From contig NZ_FWFP01000011.1 in the NCBI RefSeq assembly GCF_900172215.1, positions 62,001 to 126,000 of the forward strand: 64,000 bases of DNA, read 5' to 3'. This DNA is from Ruegeria meonggei (GTDB taxonomy: Bacteria; Pseudomonadota; Alphaproteobacteria; Rhodobacterales; Rhodobacteraceae). Below, in pieces: positions 47,381-55,396 of the stretch. The translations under genes were made by a program, and so were the position numbers. A model generated the notes under the pieces. The model made no database searches. It was not told the DNA's origin and saw nothing but the letters and a program-made list of their open reading frames with translations. The first letter of the stretch is position 1. Every line of letters begins with the position of its first letter.

Positions 47381-47933
47381 TCTTGTTGCGATAACCGCCC
47401 TGGGTGGGTCTGAGCCATGCGTCGAAACAGTGGGCGCGGTCACATGTACCGAAGTACCGGGCGTTGCCCTGGCCTCAGTTGCGGCGCGTCTGGGGCAGGA
47501 AAGCAAGGCCGCCAAAGCCCTGGCCAAGTTGATCGGTTCCCCCGCACCAGGCATCGGCAGGACATCCGGAGAGGCCCTGACCGCGTTTTGGGCAGGCCCA
47601 GAGCAGTGGATGGTCGAGGCACCCTTTGAGACGCATGAAGAGATTGCCGATCAGGCCACAACAGCCATGGGCGAGACCGCATCAGTCACCGAACAGACAG
47701 ATGCCTGGACCCGCTTCGACCTCAGCGGAGATGGCATTCCGGCTGTTCTGGAACTGCTGTGCCAGCTTGATCTGCGCACATTGGATGAAGGTAGCGCCGC
47801 GCGATGCTCGATTCACCACGTTGGCTGTTTCGTGCTTTGCCGGACGTCCCGGCTGTTCAGCCTGTACGGGCCGCGCGCCTCGGTCGGAACGCTGCATCAT
47901 GCGATCATCACTGCGATGCGGTCGGCACTGTAA
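47373..47933 (+). CDS. soxG: Sarcosine oxidase subunit gamma
   Basis: A 186-residue gamma subunit with LTALGG-like opening, GEALTAFWAGPEQWMVEAP and TEQTDAWTRFDLSG, the core of the SoxG family. The start is one of two GTG codons; I prefer 47373, overlapping the soxA stop by eight bases and preceded by GAGGGAG. GTG 47367 is possible. The four-gene run ends here; no glyA or formyltetrahydrofolate genes follow, unlike many sox operons. Confidence 0.88.
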   Translation: MHDLVAITALGGSEPCVETVGAVTCTEVPGVALASVAARLGQESKAAKALAKLIGSPAPGIGRTSGEALTAFWAGPEQWMVEAPFETHEEIADQATTAMGETASVTEQTDAWTRFDLSGDGIPAVLELLCQLDLRTLDEGSAARCSIHHVGCFVLCRTSRLFSLYGPRASVGTLHHAIITAMRSAL

Positions 47934-47942
47934 CGCATTGGT

Positions 47943-47968
47943 TGGACTGGCAACCCATTGCCAGTCCA
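47943..47968. terminator. Strong hairpin after soxG
   Basis: TGGACTGGCAA (47943-47953), loop CCCA and TTGCCAGTCCA form a perfect 11-pair stem between two convergent genes. No T run follows, so it may end transcription with Rho or stabilise the 3' ends rather than terminate by itself. Confidence 0.5.
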
Positions 47969-47977
47969 GTACACGGC

Positions 47978-48229
47978 TTAGGCCCATCGGACCAAGCCAA
48001 TGACAGCCGAAGCGGCATAGAACCCCTGCAGCAAAAGGAAGGTCCAGCGGTGGTCAATCACTGCCCAGGCGGCGAACAGGCCCGCCGACAGCAGTAATAG
48101 CGCAAACCCCAGCAATTCGGTCCCTGTGTTCGAGGCGATCAGCAAAGCATAGGCCATCGCCAGAACCGAGCCGGTGATTTCGAACAGTGTCGTCAGGTGC
48201 CGCCGGTTTGGTGTTTCGGTCTCTGCCAT
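47978..48229 (-). CDS. Small three-helix membrane protein
   Basis: An 83-residue protein with three hydrophobic segments (GSVLAMAYALLIAS, LLGFALLLLSAGLFAAW, FLLLQGFYAASAVIGLV) and a charged N-terminus. The layout resembles the CBU_0592-type small membrane proteins, but the match is weak. It starts three bases after the dehalogenase-like gene and is probably co-transcribed. Function unknown. Confidence 0.65.
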   Translation of the reverse strand: MAETETPNRRHLTTLFEITGSVLAMAYALLIASNTGTELLGFALLLLSAGLFAAWAVIDHRWTFLLLQGFYAASAVIGLVRWA

Positions 48230-48232
48230 GGA

Positions 48233-49081
48233 TCAGCCCGCCCGATTCAGAAAGTCGACCAACAGGTCCGAGATCCGTTCCGGCTGATCCTCCATCGCGA
48301 AGTGTCCGCAGTCTTCGAGGATATGCAGCTCGGACCCCGGGATTGCACTGTGCAGCTTATGCGCCCAGTCGATCACCTGCCACGTATCCTCAGCGCCCCA
48401 GATCAATTGAACCGGCAGTGCGCCCAAATCGGAGTATCGCGGAGCGATGTCATTGGTGTGGTGTGGCTTATAGTGGCGAACTTGGTGCTGAAACAGGCTG
48501 CTCTGCCCGATGGGACCGGTGATGAAATCAAGATAGATGTCCATCGAACTATCTGCCATTCGCCGCTTGTTCTGCACCGCGGAAAGCAACCAGTCGCGGA
48601 AATGGGCGCGATGATCTGCATCTGGCGCTTTGATCAGACGTTCCAAACCGGCCTGCATCTGCTCTTGCGTGCGTTTCGACGGCCAACTGTCGAAGCTGAC
48701 TGGGTCGATCACGGTCAGAGACCGGACGCGCTGGGGCGATTGCAACGCAAATCGCTTTGCCACAGCGCCACCGATATCGTGGCCGATCAGGTGCATATCC
48801 TCCAGACCCCACAGGTCCAGCAGACCATCGAGGATCGGAACCTGCCCAGTGACCGAGGTATCGATCTCGGGGTCCCAGGGCCGTTCTGACAGTCCAAACC
48901 CCAACAGATCGAAGGCATGAACCTTGTAGCCGGCATTCACCAGAGACGGCAGAACATTGCGCCAGATATACGAGGAAGACGGCGTGCCATGCAGAAGAAC
49001 CACAGGTATCCCTGCACCATGGGTTCCATGGGCAATACGCGTGCTGTTGATCAGGGCATGGTCAATGACAAGATGAGACAT
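48233..49081 (-). CDS. Alpha/beta hydrolase with aspartate nucleophile (dehalogenase/epoxide hydrolase-like)
   Basis: A 282-residue hydrolase. The nucleophile elbow is GHDIGGAVA, with aspartate where esterases have serine, as in haloalkane and haloacetate dehalogenases and epoxide hydrolases. HGTPSSSYIWRNVLP is the oxyanion region; WGAEDTWQ and DCGHFAMED supply the acid and base. ATG 49081 is chosen because the long frame upstream is antisense to the divergent LysR gene. The substrate, possibly a halogenated compound, is not known. Confidence 0.86.
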   Translation of the reverse strand: MSHLVIDHALINSTRIAHGTHGAGIPVVLLHGTPSSSYIWRNVLPSLVNAGYKVHAFDLLGFGLSERPWDPEIDTSVTGQVPILDGLLDLWGLEDMHLIGHDIGGAVAKRFALQSPQRVRSLTVIDPVSFDSWPSKRTQEQMQAGLERLIKAPDADHRAHFRDWLLSAVQNKRRMADSSMDIYLDFITGPIGQSSLFQHQVRHYKPHHTNDIAPRYSDLGALPVQLIWGAEDTWQVIDWAHKLHSAIPGSELHILEDCGHFAMEDQPERISDLLVDFLNRAG

Positions 49082-49141
49082 GGGATACTCCGAAGATTTG
49101 CCTTTCCCTGTCTGTAGACCGGCGTTACCATGTGACTCAAA

Positions 49142-49158
49142 TGAATGATTGTCATTCA
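49142..49158. promoter_or_regulatory. Palindromic operator between hydrolase and LysR
   Basis: TGAATGA-TTG-TCATTCA is a perfect seven-base inverted repeat in the 105-bp divergent promoter. It contains the T-N11-A pattern and is the likely target of the LysR next door. Confidence 0.6.
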
Positions 49159-49186
49159 GCAATCTACTTTTGTCATGAGAATGGGA

Positions 49187-50056
49187 ATGGCTGAACGATT
49201 GGAAATAGATGCCCTGCGCGCCTTGCTGGCCATTTCGGCCCATGGCGGGGTCACGCGTGCGGCCGAACATCTTGCCCTGTCGCAATCGGCGGTCAGCCAT
49301 AAGATTCGGCGGCTGGAACTTGCACTGGATTGCGACCTGCTGGCCCGGCGCCCCGGTGGCCCGCTGTTCACCGATGCCGGCCAACGCCTGTGCGACTATG
49401 CCCGGCGGATCACCGACCTGCATGACGAAGCGCTGTCGGCCTTGGGCAAGAAACCTTTGACCGGGGCCATTCGGCTGGGAATGACCGAGGACACCACCAC
49501 AAGCCGCATCGCGCGGATTCTGGGGCGGTTTACGCGGCTTTATCCGGATGTTCAGGTCCGCACCCGCACCAGTCAGAGCCTGAACGTGCAGCGCTGGCTG
49601 AAAGCTGGAGAGCTGGATGTGGCGGTGATGCAGGTCTTTCGCCATGACGTGATGCCGGATGATCTGATCCTGTTCGAGGACACGCTGCATTGGGTGAAAT
49701 CGCCTGAGTTCCCTTTGGACACCTCATCGCCCATACCGTTTTTGTCCTTCGACAATCAGTGCTTTTATAGGCAATGGGGCATCGGACAGGGACCGCACCG
49801 CTTTGACAGCGTTTTGGAATGCCCCAGTGCCACTGGCATTCAGTCGGCAGTCCGCTCGGGGCTGGGGGTTGCGTTACTGAATGGTCTGCATGTCACTGCG
49901 GATATGGAGGTGATCGACGATGTGTTCCCTGATCCGCCCCGCATCGCCTATGTCGCCCGCACGCATTTGAAACGCCGCAACCCGGCGGCAATTGCCCTGA
50001 TTAATGAGATTGGGAAAGAGGTTGAAAACACCACGCCTTTGCAGGCAGCCGGATAA
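49187..50056 (+). CDS. LysR-family regulator
   Basis: A 289-residue LysR with HTH GVTRAAEHLALSQSAVSHKIRRLE and an effector domain whose features include TEDTTTSRIARILGRF and ECPSATGIQSAVRSGLGVALLNG. The start is not certain; ATG 49187 (MAERLEID) is preferred to 49175 or 49181. It is divergent from the dehalogenase-like hydrolase and probably regulates it. Confidence 0.88.
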   Translation: MAERLEIDALRALLAISAHGGVTRAAEHLALSQSAVSHKIRRLELALDCDLLARRPGGPLFTDAGQRLCDYARRITDLHDEALSALGKKPLTGAIRLGMTEDTTTSRIARILGRFTRLYPDVQVRTRTSQSLNVQRWLKAGELDVAVMQVFRHDVMPDDLILFEDTLHWVKSPEFPLDTSSPIPFLSFDNQCFYRQWGIGQGPHRFDSVLECPSATGIQSAVRSGLGVALLNGLHVTADMEVIDDVFPDPPRIAYVARTHLKRRNPAAIALINEIGKEVENTTPLQAAG

Positions 50057-50070
50057 ACACTCGGTCCGGG

Positions 50071-50685
50071 TTAACTTGCTTGTAGTCCGAAACCTTTGGA
50101 CATCCGCGCGCGGCGGCGTTCGATTGATTTCTCAAAAGCAAACGTGCTGAACAGGGCCAGTGGGAACATGACCCTCTCGCCTAAACCATCAATTACCGTC
50201 AGCTTCCCGCCACGTTCCTGCGCCCGCACGACGTTCTCGAAGCTGAGATCGCCAACGATGATCTGACCGCGCTTGAGATCGTCCAGAAGGTCCATCAGCT
50301 CATCATGCAGCCGCTGGCGCCCTTCCTGATCTTTTTTGTCCAGTGCCACCCGTTCAGCGTGCAGAGTCGGTGCAAGATCGCCATCCGAACCGGTCATTTT
50401 TTCAACAACCATGGCCGGCCCGACCGAAGTCGGAGCATATCCCATAAATTGCGCCAGCCGCTCGATCTCAGGGCAGCCCCGGTGCAGCGCCGCCAGATAC
50501 TCGTTTGCCTCGCGATTCCATTGCCGCAGATTGCCATACCGCCATTCCGCATAGCGCGGGATAAAATGGTCGCGAACGGCTTCGTCGACACGAACTTTCA
50601 ACAGCGCGTCTTCAAGTTCGGGATGTTGAAAAATCTTGTAGTTACGGCTTTCGCGTAAAGGGCTGAGATCACTCAGGTCAATCAT
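50071..50685 (-). CDS. YrbL-family protein (PhoP network type)
   Basis: A 204-residue protein of the YrbL family, which has a kinase-like fold. The GDLSFENVV loop near residue 145 and VIDGLGERV correspond to the kinase catalytic and metal-binding loops. Start is IDLSDLSPLRES. In enterobacteria yrbL is controlled by PhoP; no PhoP is here and the role is unknown. Confidence 0.8.
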   Translation of the reverse strand: MIDLSDLSPLRESRNYKIFQHPELEDALLKVRVDEAVRDHFIPRYAEWRYGNLRQWNREANEYLAALHRGCPEIERLAQFMGYAPTSVGPAMVVEKMTGSDGDLAPTLHAERVALDKKDQEGRQRLHDELMDLLDDLKRGQIIVGDLSFENVVRAQERGGKLTVIDGLGERVMFPLALFSTFAFEKSIERRRARMSKGFGLQAS

Positions 50686-50883
50686 GTCGGCATGGTCCAG
50701 TTCTTCGAAAACGCAATCTCAACCGGGCGTCGGGCTTTGAAATCAGATTCTGTCATAAGACTTTCTCATTCGCCTTACAATTCACCTTTTGATACCCAGC
50801 ACTAAGATGGGACCCCGTCAGGGGTCAAACAGAACAGCCGCGTGTTGGGAATAGCGATGTTGTCCGACGAGTTCGCACCAACC

Positions 50884-51450
50884 TTAAGTTTCGGCGTGAA
50901 CTGAGGCGAGGATATCCAGATAAACCGCCAGATTGACGACTGCATAATCTTCCGGCGCGTCGCCCCCGCCCAATGCGAGGGCGGTCTTCAGTCCATAGCA
51001 CGTATCCTTGTCGACCGGGCCGAGCCGGGGTTCCAGTTTTTCGGCTATGTCCAGAGAAAGAATGCCGCGGTTCTTGTCTGGGCTTCGAAAATATCCAAAA
51101 CCCCAAACGTTGAGATTTGGCGAAGAAAATTCTGTCAAATTTGATTGCGGGAAGGTCATGACGACACCTTCCTCAACCAGTGAAAACACCATACCCAGGG
51201 CCGTGCGTGCGAAGGGAATAGCGGTTTCAGCGCCTTCGAACCGGCGGATTTCCTCGATGATCTTGTCAGGATCAATGAACCAAAGCGCACGATTTCCGTA
51301 GCTGCCCAAACCGTGCGCCTGCCAATGTTGGGTCAGATCCGCGGGAACAACGCCCCCATATTTTTCGAGCATGCCGTCAGATAACGCATCGCCTGGCCCG
51401 TCCTTGGGAAGGGTCTTTATGAAGGCATCAAAGGCAAATTTTCGGGTCAT
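50884..51450 (-). CDS. GAD-like/DUF1851 putative immunity protein
   Basis: A 188-residue protein with a GAD-like domain (FIKTLPKDGPGDALSDGMLEKYGG, FIDPDKIIEEIRRFEG) and a DUF1851-like C-terminal part (TCYGLKTALALGGGDAPEDYAVVNL). The same architecture occurs in type VI immunity proteins such as Tdi1, which neutralise DNase toxins. It lies 12 bp downstream of the injection-system cargo remnant on the same strand, in the usual toxin-then-immunity order. Confidence 0.78.
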   Translation of the reverse strand: MTRKFAFDAFIKTLPKDGPGDALSDGMLEKYGGVVPADLTQHWQAHGLGSYGNRALWFIDPDKIIEEIRRFEGAETAIPFARTALGMVFSLVEEGVVMTFPQSNLTEFSSPNLNVWGFGYFRSPDKNRGILSLDIAEKLEPRLGPVDKDTCYGLKTALALGGGDAPEDYAVVNLAVYLDILASVHAET

Positions 51451-51462
51451 TTTGATGCTACC

Positions 51463-52302
51463 TTAGATAAAATTCGGAACCAGGCGGACATTCATCTGGG
51501 TCTTTTGCTGCTGTGCATGCCTAAAGAGCGGCAGGTCATTCTCAGCCTCTTCCAGAGTGATTGCGCCTCTGTCGAGCATTGCCGTATTCCGCTCGCGCAG
51601 GTCAAGAAGCCCGGCGTCAATCCGCGCCTGAACTTCGGGATCAGCCGCCTGCTCTTGTTCCTCGTCATCCTTCTGGTCGCCGCCAAATAACCCAGCAATA
51701 CGCCGCGCCATCGAGACACCCAGGTTGATCACCCAGTCGATTGCGCGGTTCACGGGTGCCTGAATGGCCTGGATGATCGAACGGATCCGATCTGAAATTC
51801 CACCCAGTCCCAGAAGCGAAGCAAGGAATCCGATCACCACCGGCAAAATGCGGTTAAGTGCCCCCTCGACGGCCTGCGCCATGGCCGAGATATTGCCAGC
51901 GACGATGGCGCCTAACGCATTGACAATCGCATTGACCGCCGAGATGATCTGCTGGCCCCGTTCAATGAAAAAGACGACGATATCGTAGATCATCATGCAG
52001 GCCTTCACGAAGGCGCTGGCCGGGTTCAGCAGGCCGATGATCCATTTGATCCCGGCTTCGATGATACTGGTGATTACCCAGGACTTGATTTCATCTATGA
52101 TCGCATCTTTCAGATTTCCAAGCTGCTCCAGAAGCATCTGCCAGATACCCGCCGGGCCTTCGGTGAAGAGAATGCGCAGAAAGTCGATGGCGGTTTCGAT
52201 CTTGGACACGATGCCTTCGCCAAGAATGCTTACCGCCCGGGCGCGAACATTCTCTTTGGTCAACCCTAGGACCTGCAGCACGATGTCCAGGAACCCGGCC
52301 AT
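51463..52302 (-). CDS. Truncated cargo protein of the contractile-injection-system type
   Basis: The 279-residue reading frame has the amphipathic and membrane-like central region (LGLTKENVRARAVSILGEG, SWVITSIIEAGIKWIIGLLNPAS, IYDIVVFFIERGQQI) and the acidic linker with RIDAGLLDLRE and GAITLEEAE that I associate with DUF4157-containing cargo of extracellular contractile injection systems. The DUF4157 front and any C-terminal toxin are absent. Homologous sequence (LKLPERFD) continues 11 codons upstream of the ATG to a stop at 52336, so the start is an artefact of truncation. Confidence 0.68.
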   Translation of the reverse strand: MAGFLDIVLQVLGLTKENVRARAVSILGEGIVSKIETAIDFLRILFTEGPAGIWQMLLEQLGNLKDAIIDEIKSWVITSIIEAGIKWIIGLLNPASAFVKACMMIYDIVVFFIERGQQIISAVNAIVNALGAIVAGNISAMAQAVEGALNRILPVVIGFLASLLGLGGISDRIRSIIQAIQAPVNRAIDWVINLGVSMARRIAGLFGGDQKDDEEQEQAADPEVQARIDAGLLDLRERNTAMLDRGAITLEEAENDLPLFRHAQQQKTQMNVRLVPNFI

Positions 52303-52331
52303 GTCGAACCGTTCCGGCAGCTTTAGCCCTG

Positions 52332-52721
52332 CCCCTTAGCGATGTCACCAATCTGGCCGCCATTGGTCGCTCGGATCTGGTCACGCTTTGGCAGCAACTG
52401 TTTGATCAACCCGCACCCGCTATGCTCAGCCAACCCTTCCTGCGCCGTTTCATTGCCTTTGAGATGCAGTCCCGCCGTCATGGCGGGCTGTCTCGACAAG
52501 TCAAAGCCACGCTGGGAAAAGGCTCTGAGAAGAAGTCCCGGCCCCAATGCCCTGCGCTTAAACCCGGCGGGCGCCTGCTGCGCGAGTGGTATGGCGTGAC
52601 CCATGTGGTCGATGTAGCAGGGGATGGTTTTACTTGGAACGGTCGGCCCTATCGCTCGCTCTCGGCCATCGCCCGAGAAATTACCGGCGCGCATTGGTCG
52701 GGGCCGCGTTTCTTCGGACAA
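52332..52721 (+). pseudogene. DUF2924 protein fragment
   Basis: Coding remnant of a DUF2924 protein, a family found with phage-type recombinases and transposons. Recognisable parts are LPLSDVTNLAAIGRSDLVTLW, PFLRRFIAFEMQ, RLLREWYGVTHVVDV and the end block RSLSAIAREITGAHWSGPRFFG. No start codon precedes the first block and the frame then runs on without homology into the antisense of the next gene, so both ends are lost. Short translation from ATG 52422 is possible but would be headless. Confidence 0.72.
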
Positions 52722-52760
52722 GACCCTCCGAAGTTGGTAACAAATTCCGCAAAAAAGCTC

Positions 52761-54020
52761 CTAGTGGAACATATCTGCTGTGATGGCGGCGTACCAATTC
52801 TCGGATTCTTCGTAGGTTGTCTTGCGCAGATTAGCGTCCTCACCGACTTGGCTGACAAAGCCGTCAACTCGTGCAATCTTTTCTTCGGTCGCTTCGTATG
52901 TCGCACCGACTTTGACACCGTCATTTACAGCGATCAATGACCAGCACGTGTTTGCGTATCTAGGCGGGAATATTCGGGACCCGGTCAGCGAACCCCGGAC
53001 AGCATTGGCGCAGACCTTGGCTTGCGAATTGGCCGAGAATCCAGATTTTGGCATGTCGCCCTGTTGACAGGCATCGCCCAGAACATAAACATCCGGGTCG
53101 GTTTTTGACGACATGTCAGCCGAATTGACCGGCGCCCATCGGCCATCCGTAACACCCGCGAGTTCAGCAATACGTCCGGCTTTCATCGCAGGGATGACAT
53201 TGCAAACATCAACAGCCATTTCTTCGCCGTCAATCGTCAGCATCATCTGATCCGGGTCTACCGATACGTCTCCGCCGCCAAAATCTTCGCCGATCCAGTC
53301 GATCAAGCCCGGATAGTGCGTGGCCCAGCCATCCTCGAACAGAGCCATTTTGGAGAATTTTGGTTTAGGGTCGGCAATAACGATTTTGGCCGTCGGGTTG
53401 GTGGCTTTCAGAACATGCGCCACCATCGAAATACGCTCGTATGGACCGGGCGGGCAGCGATAAGGGTTTGGTGGCGCAACCATTGCATACACCCCGCCTT
53501 CGGGCATGTTCTCGATCTGGGCACGCAGAAGCTGAGACTGAGAACCGGCCTCATAAGCGTGGGGCATTTTAGTCTGCACCGATAGATCCCAGCCTGGAAC
53601 AGACCCTTCGATGAAATCGATACCCGGTGACAGGATCAGCTTATCATAGGGCAGCACCTGACCACCTGCCAAAGTCACATTTTTGTCGACCCGATCGACC
53701 GCAACGGCCCAGTCATGGATAACGTTGATACCGTAATTTGCAGCAAGCGCACCGTAAGTGTGCCCGATCTCATCGATCGATTTCAGTCCGCCGATGTAGA
53801 GGTTGGAGAAGAAGCAGCTGAAATACACCTGTGACGGCTCGATAAGGGTGACATCGATTGCACCATCGCTATCCTTGGCAATATATCGCGCGACCGTTCC
53901 CCCCCCGGCCCCACCACCAACGACGACGACACGGGGCTTTCCGCTGCCCTCCGCCAGCACTGCTGGCGCTGACAAAGCGCCCGTCGCGGCACCCAGAAAT
54001 TTGCGTCTGTTCCAGGTCAT
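52761..54020 (-). CDS. Flavocytochrome c sulfide dehydrogenase flavoprotein (FccB/SoxF-like)
   Basis: A 419-residue FAD protein exported by the Tat path: the first residues MTWNRRKFLGAATGALSAPAVLA contain the RR motif. The FAD loop is VVGGGAGGG, and the redox cysteines are likely those in RCPPGPYER and ANTCWSL. Its partner is a small c-type cytochrome just downstream. It would oxidise sulfide or a thiol-bound sulfur in the periplasm. AGGGAGG precedes the start. Confidence 0.9.
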   Translation of the reverse strand: MTWNRRKFLGAATGALSAPAVLAEGSGKPRVVVVGGGAGGGTVARYIAKDSDGAIDVTLIEPSQVYFSCFFSNLYIGGLKSIDEIGHTYGALAANYGINVIHDWAVAVDRVDKNVTLAGGQVLPYDKLILSPGIDFIEGSVPGWDLSVQTKMPHAYEAGSQSQLLRAQIENMPEGGVYAMVAPPNPYRCPPGPYERISMVAHVLKATNPTAKIVIADPKPKFSKMALFEDGWATHYPGLIDWIGEDFGGGDVSVDPDQMMLTIDGEEMAVDVCNVIPAMKAGRIAELAGVTDGRWAPVNSADMSSKTDPDVYVLGDACQQGDMPKSGFSANSQAKVCANAVRGSLTGSRIFPPRYANTCWSLIAVNDGVKVGATYEATEEKIARVDGFVSQVGEDANLRKTTYEESENWYAAITADMFH

Positions 54021-54044
54021 CTGAATCCCTCCCTGCGGCCCATG

Positions 54045-54434
54045 TCACTCTAACGTGCTAAAGTAGGCCGCCAACGCCACTATTTCTTCATCATTTAGAC
54101 GCCCGGCCATCATCTGCATGATGGGATGTTCACGCTGTTTGGCCTTATACGCCTGCATCGCGGCCATAAATGCGTTGGGATCAAGCCCGGCAATCTGTGG
54201 GATTTCCTCCGTCTGCGCATTTACCTGATGGCAAGTCACACATTCCGCAGACAGATATGCCCCAAGCTCCACGTCCCCGTCCTTCGCTTCTGCCCTTGCC
54301 CCGGCAACGGGAAGAATGCCAAAGCAGGCACAGATGGCGAGCATGGCCTTCCGCACTTTTGATCCACAGTCTTTCAACGCCCAACGCTTACAAATTCCAC
54401 GCATGATCAGAACCGCCACTTTCGTCGGCATCAT
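54045..54434 (-). CDS. Small c-type cytochrome (SoxE/FccA-like)
   Basis: A monohaem cytochrome with AECVTCHQ as haem site, about residue 65 of the longest frame, and a likely methionine ligand in PIMQMM. The signal peptide includes VRKAMLAICACFGILPVAGARA. The ATG at 54434 overlaps the soxZ stop (ATGA) but gives a long n-region; GTG 54356 or ATG 54344 would place the signal peptide at the N-terminus. It presumably takes electrons from the flavoprotein that follows. Confidence 0.85.
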   Translation of the reverse strand: MMPTKVAVLIMRGICKRWALKDCGSKVRKAMLAICACFGILPVAGARAEAKDGDVELGAYLSAECVTCHQVNAQTEEIPQIAGLDPNAFMAAMQAYKAKQREHPIMQMMAGRLNDEEIVALAAYFSTLE

Positions 54435-54763
54435 GACATGACCGAAATCGCGCGGCTATCGGTGTAGATAGCACCGTCATCGTCAAACCAAATAAAGGTA
54501 AAAACGCCAGGTCCCGGAACAAGTGCCTGGAACTCAAAAAACGGGTTTGTCGAAATGCCCGGGCCGATGTCGAGGTCGATGACCAGCTCGCCTTCGAATT
54601 CGCACAGAAAACGATGGATGATCGACCGGGGTATAGGCTGGTTATCTGAATCAAGGCGATGCCCGGACTCCATACGGTGGGTGATCAAGGTCTTGATCGT
54701 GACCACCTCACCGGCGCGGACCTGTTTGGGTAGCTTGACACGGGTTTTGACGCCTGTGGCCAT
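54431..54763 (-). CDS. soxZ: SoxZ-type sulfur carrier partner
   Basis: A 110-residue SoxZ with the family core KTRVKLPKQVRAGEVVTIKTLITH, RSIIHRF and FTFIWFDDDGAIYTDS. SoxZ forms a heterodimer with SoxY. The gene lies 15 bp after soxY. Confidence 0.92.
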   Translation of the reverse strand: MATGVKTRVKLPKQVRAGEVVTIKTLITHRMESGHRLDSDNQPIPRSIIHRFLCEFEGELVIDLDIGPGISTNPFFEFQALVPGPGVFTFIWFDDDGAIYTDSRAISVMS

Positions 54764-54778
54764 GTCACAGCACCTCTG

Positions 54779-55216
54779 TCATGAGCAACCGCCAACGATA
54801 ACTGACACCGCCTGAGCACCACGGTTGACACCACCGCCCGGCAGGCGCGCGAGGGCAAAAACCTCTTGAGATTGCCCCAGGCGCATGCGCGTTGCGATGG
54901 ACTGTGCGCCAGCCAAAGGTCCGAACCGCGCCCTGAGAACCGGCAGAACCGGATTGCCGGGCGCGATCAACATGACCTCCTCTGCTGAGGGAGCGTCAAT
55001 TGTCACCGGTACCCGATAGCCATCCTCGGCAATGGCTTCCATACCGATGGAAACACCACCTTTCTCAGGCGGTGCATCACCCGCAAAACTGTAGATTAGT
55101 TCTTCCAGCGTCGCGACGTTTGGCAGAGCCACCAAATCCTGAGCGCGTACCGGCAAAGCGAGGCACATCAAAGCCCAAAGGCTCACCTGCATTGCATCGC
55201 GCCGATTTAGGGTCAT
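54779..55216 (-). CDS. soxY: SoxY-like carrier protein with modified tail
   Basis: A 145-residue SoxY with an N-terminal RR signal (MTLNRRDAMQVSLWALMCLALPVRA). Canonical SoxY ends GGCGG, whose cysteine carries sulfur intermediates on a flexible arm. This one ends VGGCS: the cysteine is kept but the final glycines are gone. Its partner SoxZ follows. No soxAX, soxB (sulfur) or soxCD are in the region. Confidence 0.88.
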   Translation of the reverse strand: MTLNRRDAMQVSLWALMCLALPVRAQDLVALPNVATLEELIYSFAGDAPPEKGGVSIGMEAIAEDGYRVPVTIDAPSAEEVMLIAPGNPVLPVLRARFGPLAGAQSIATRMRLGQSQEVFALARLPGGGVNRGAQAVSVIVGGCS

Positions 55217-55396
55217 TGCGGCCCTTTCTTTTTGGTCAGACTCTGATGTTACCTGCGCCATCTCTTTTCGGATAAATAACATATCCGTGAACCTTCACAT
55301 ACTTAAGTCGCGGTTACACACCGGACAGCAAGGTTGAGAAACGTGACCCGACATTGCAAGCTGCCGTCGAGACACACTGTTCGGGACGGAGGAAGA

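Noticed and set aside
49082..49690. Long N-terminal extension of the dehalogenase-like hydrolase
   Set aside because: The extension is antisense to the divergent LysR gene and has no homology; the ATG at 49081 starts exactly where the family begins.
50884..54763. A complete contractile injection system or a complete thiosulfate-oxidising Sox system
   Set aside because: No sheath, tube or baseplate genes and no soxAX, soxB or soxCD are present; only a cargo remnant and SoxYZ-type carriers are seen.
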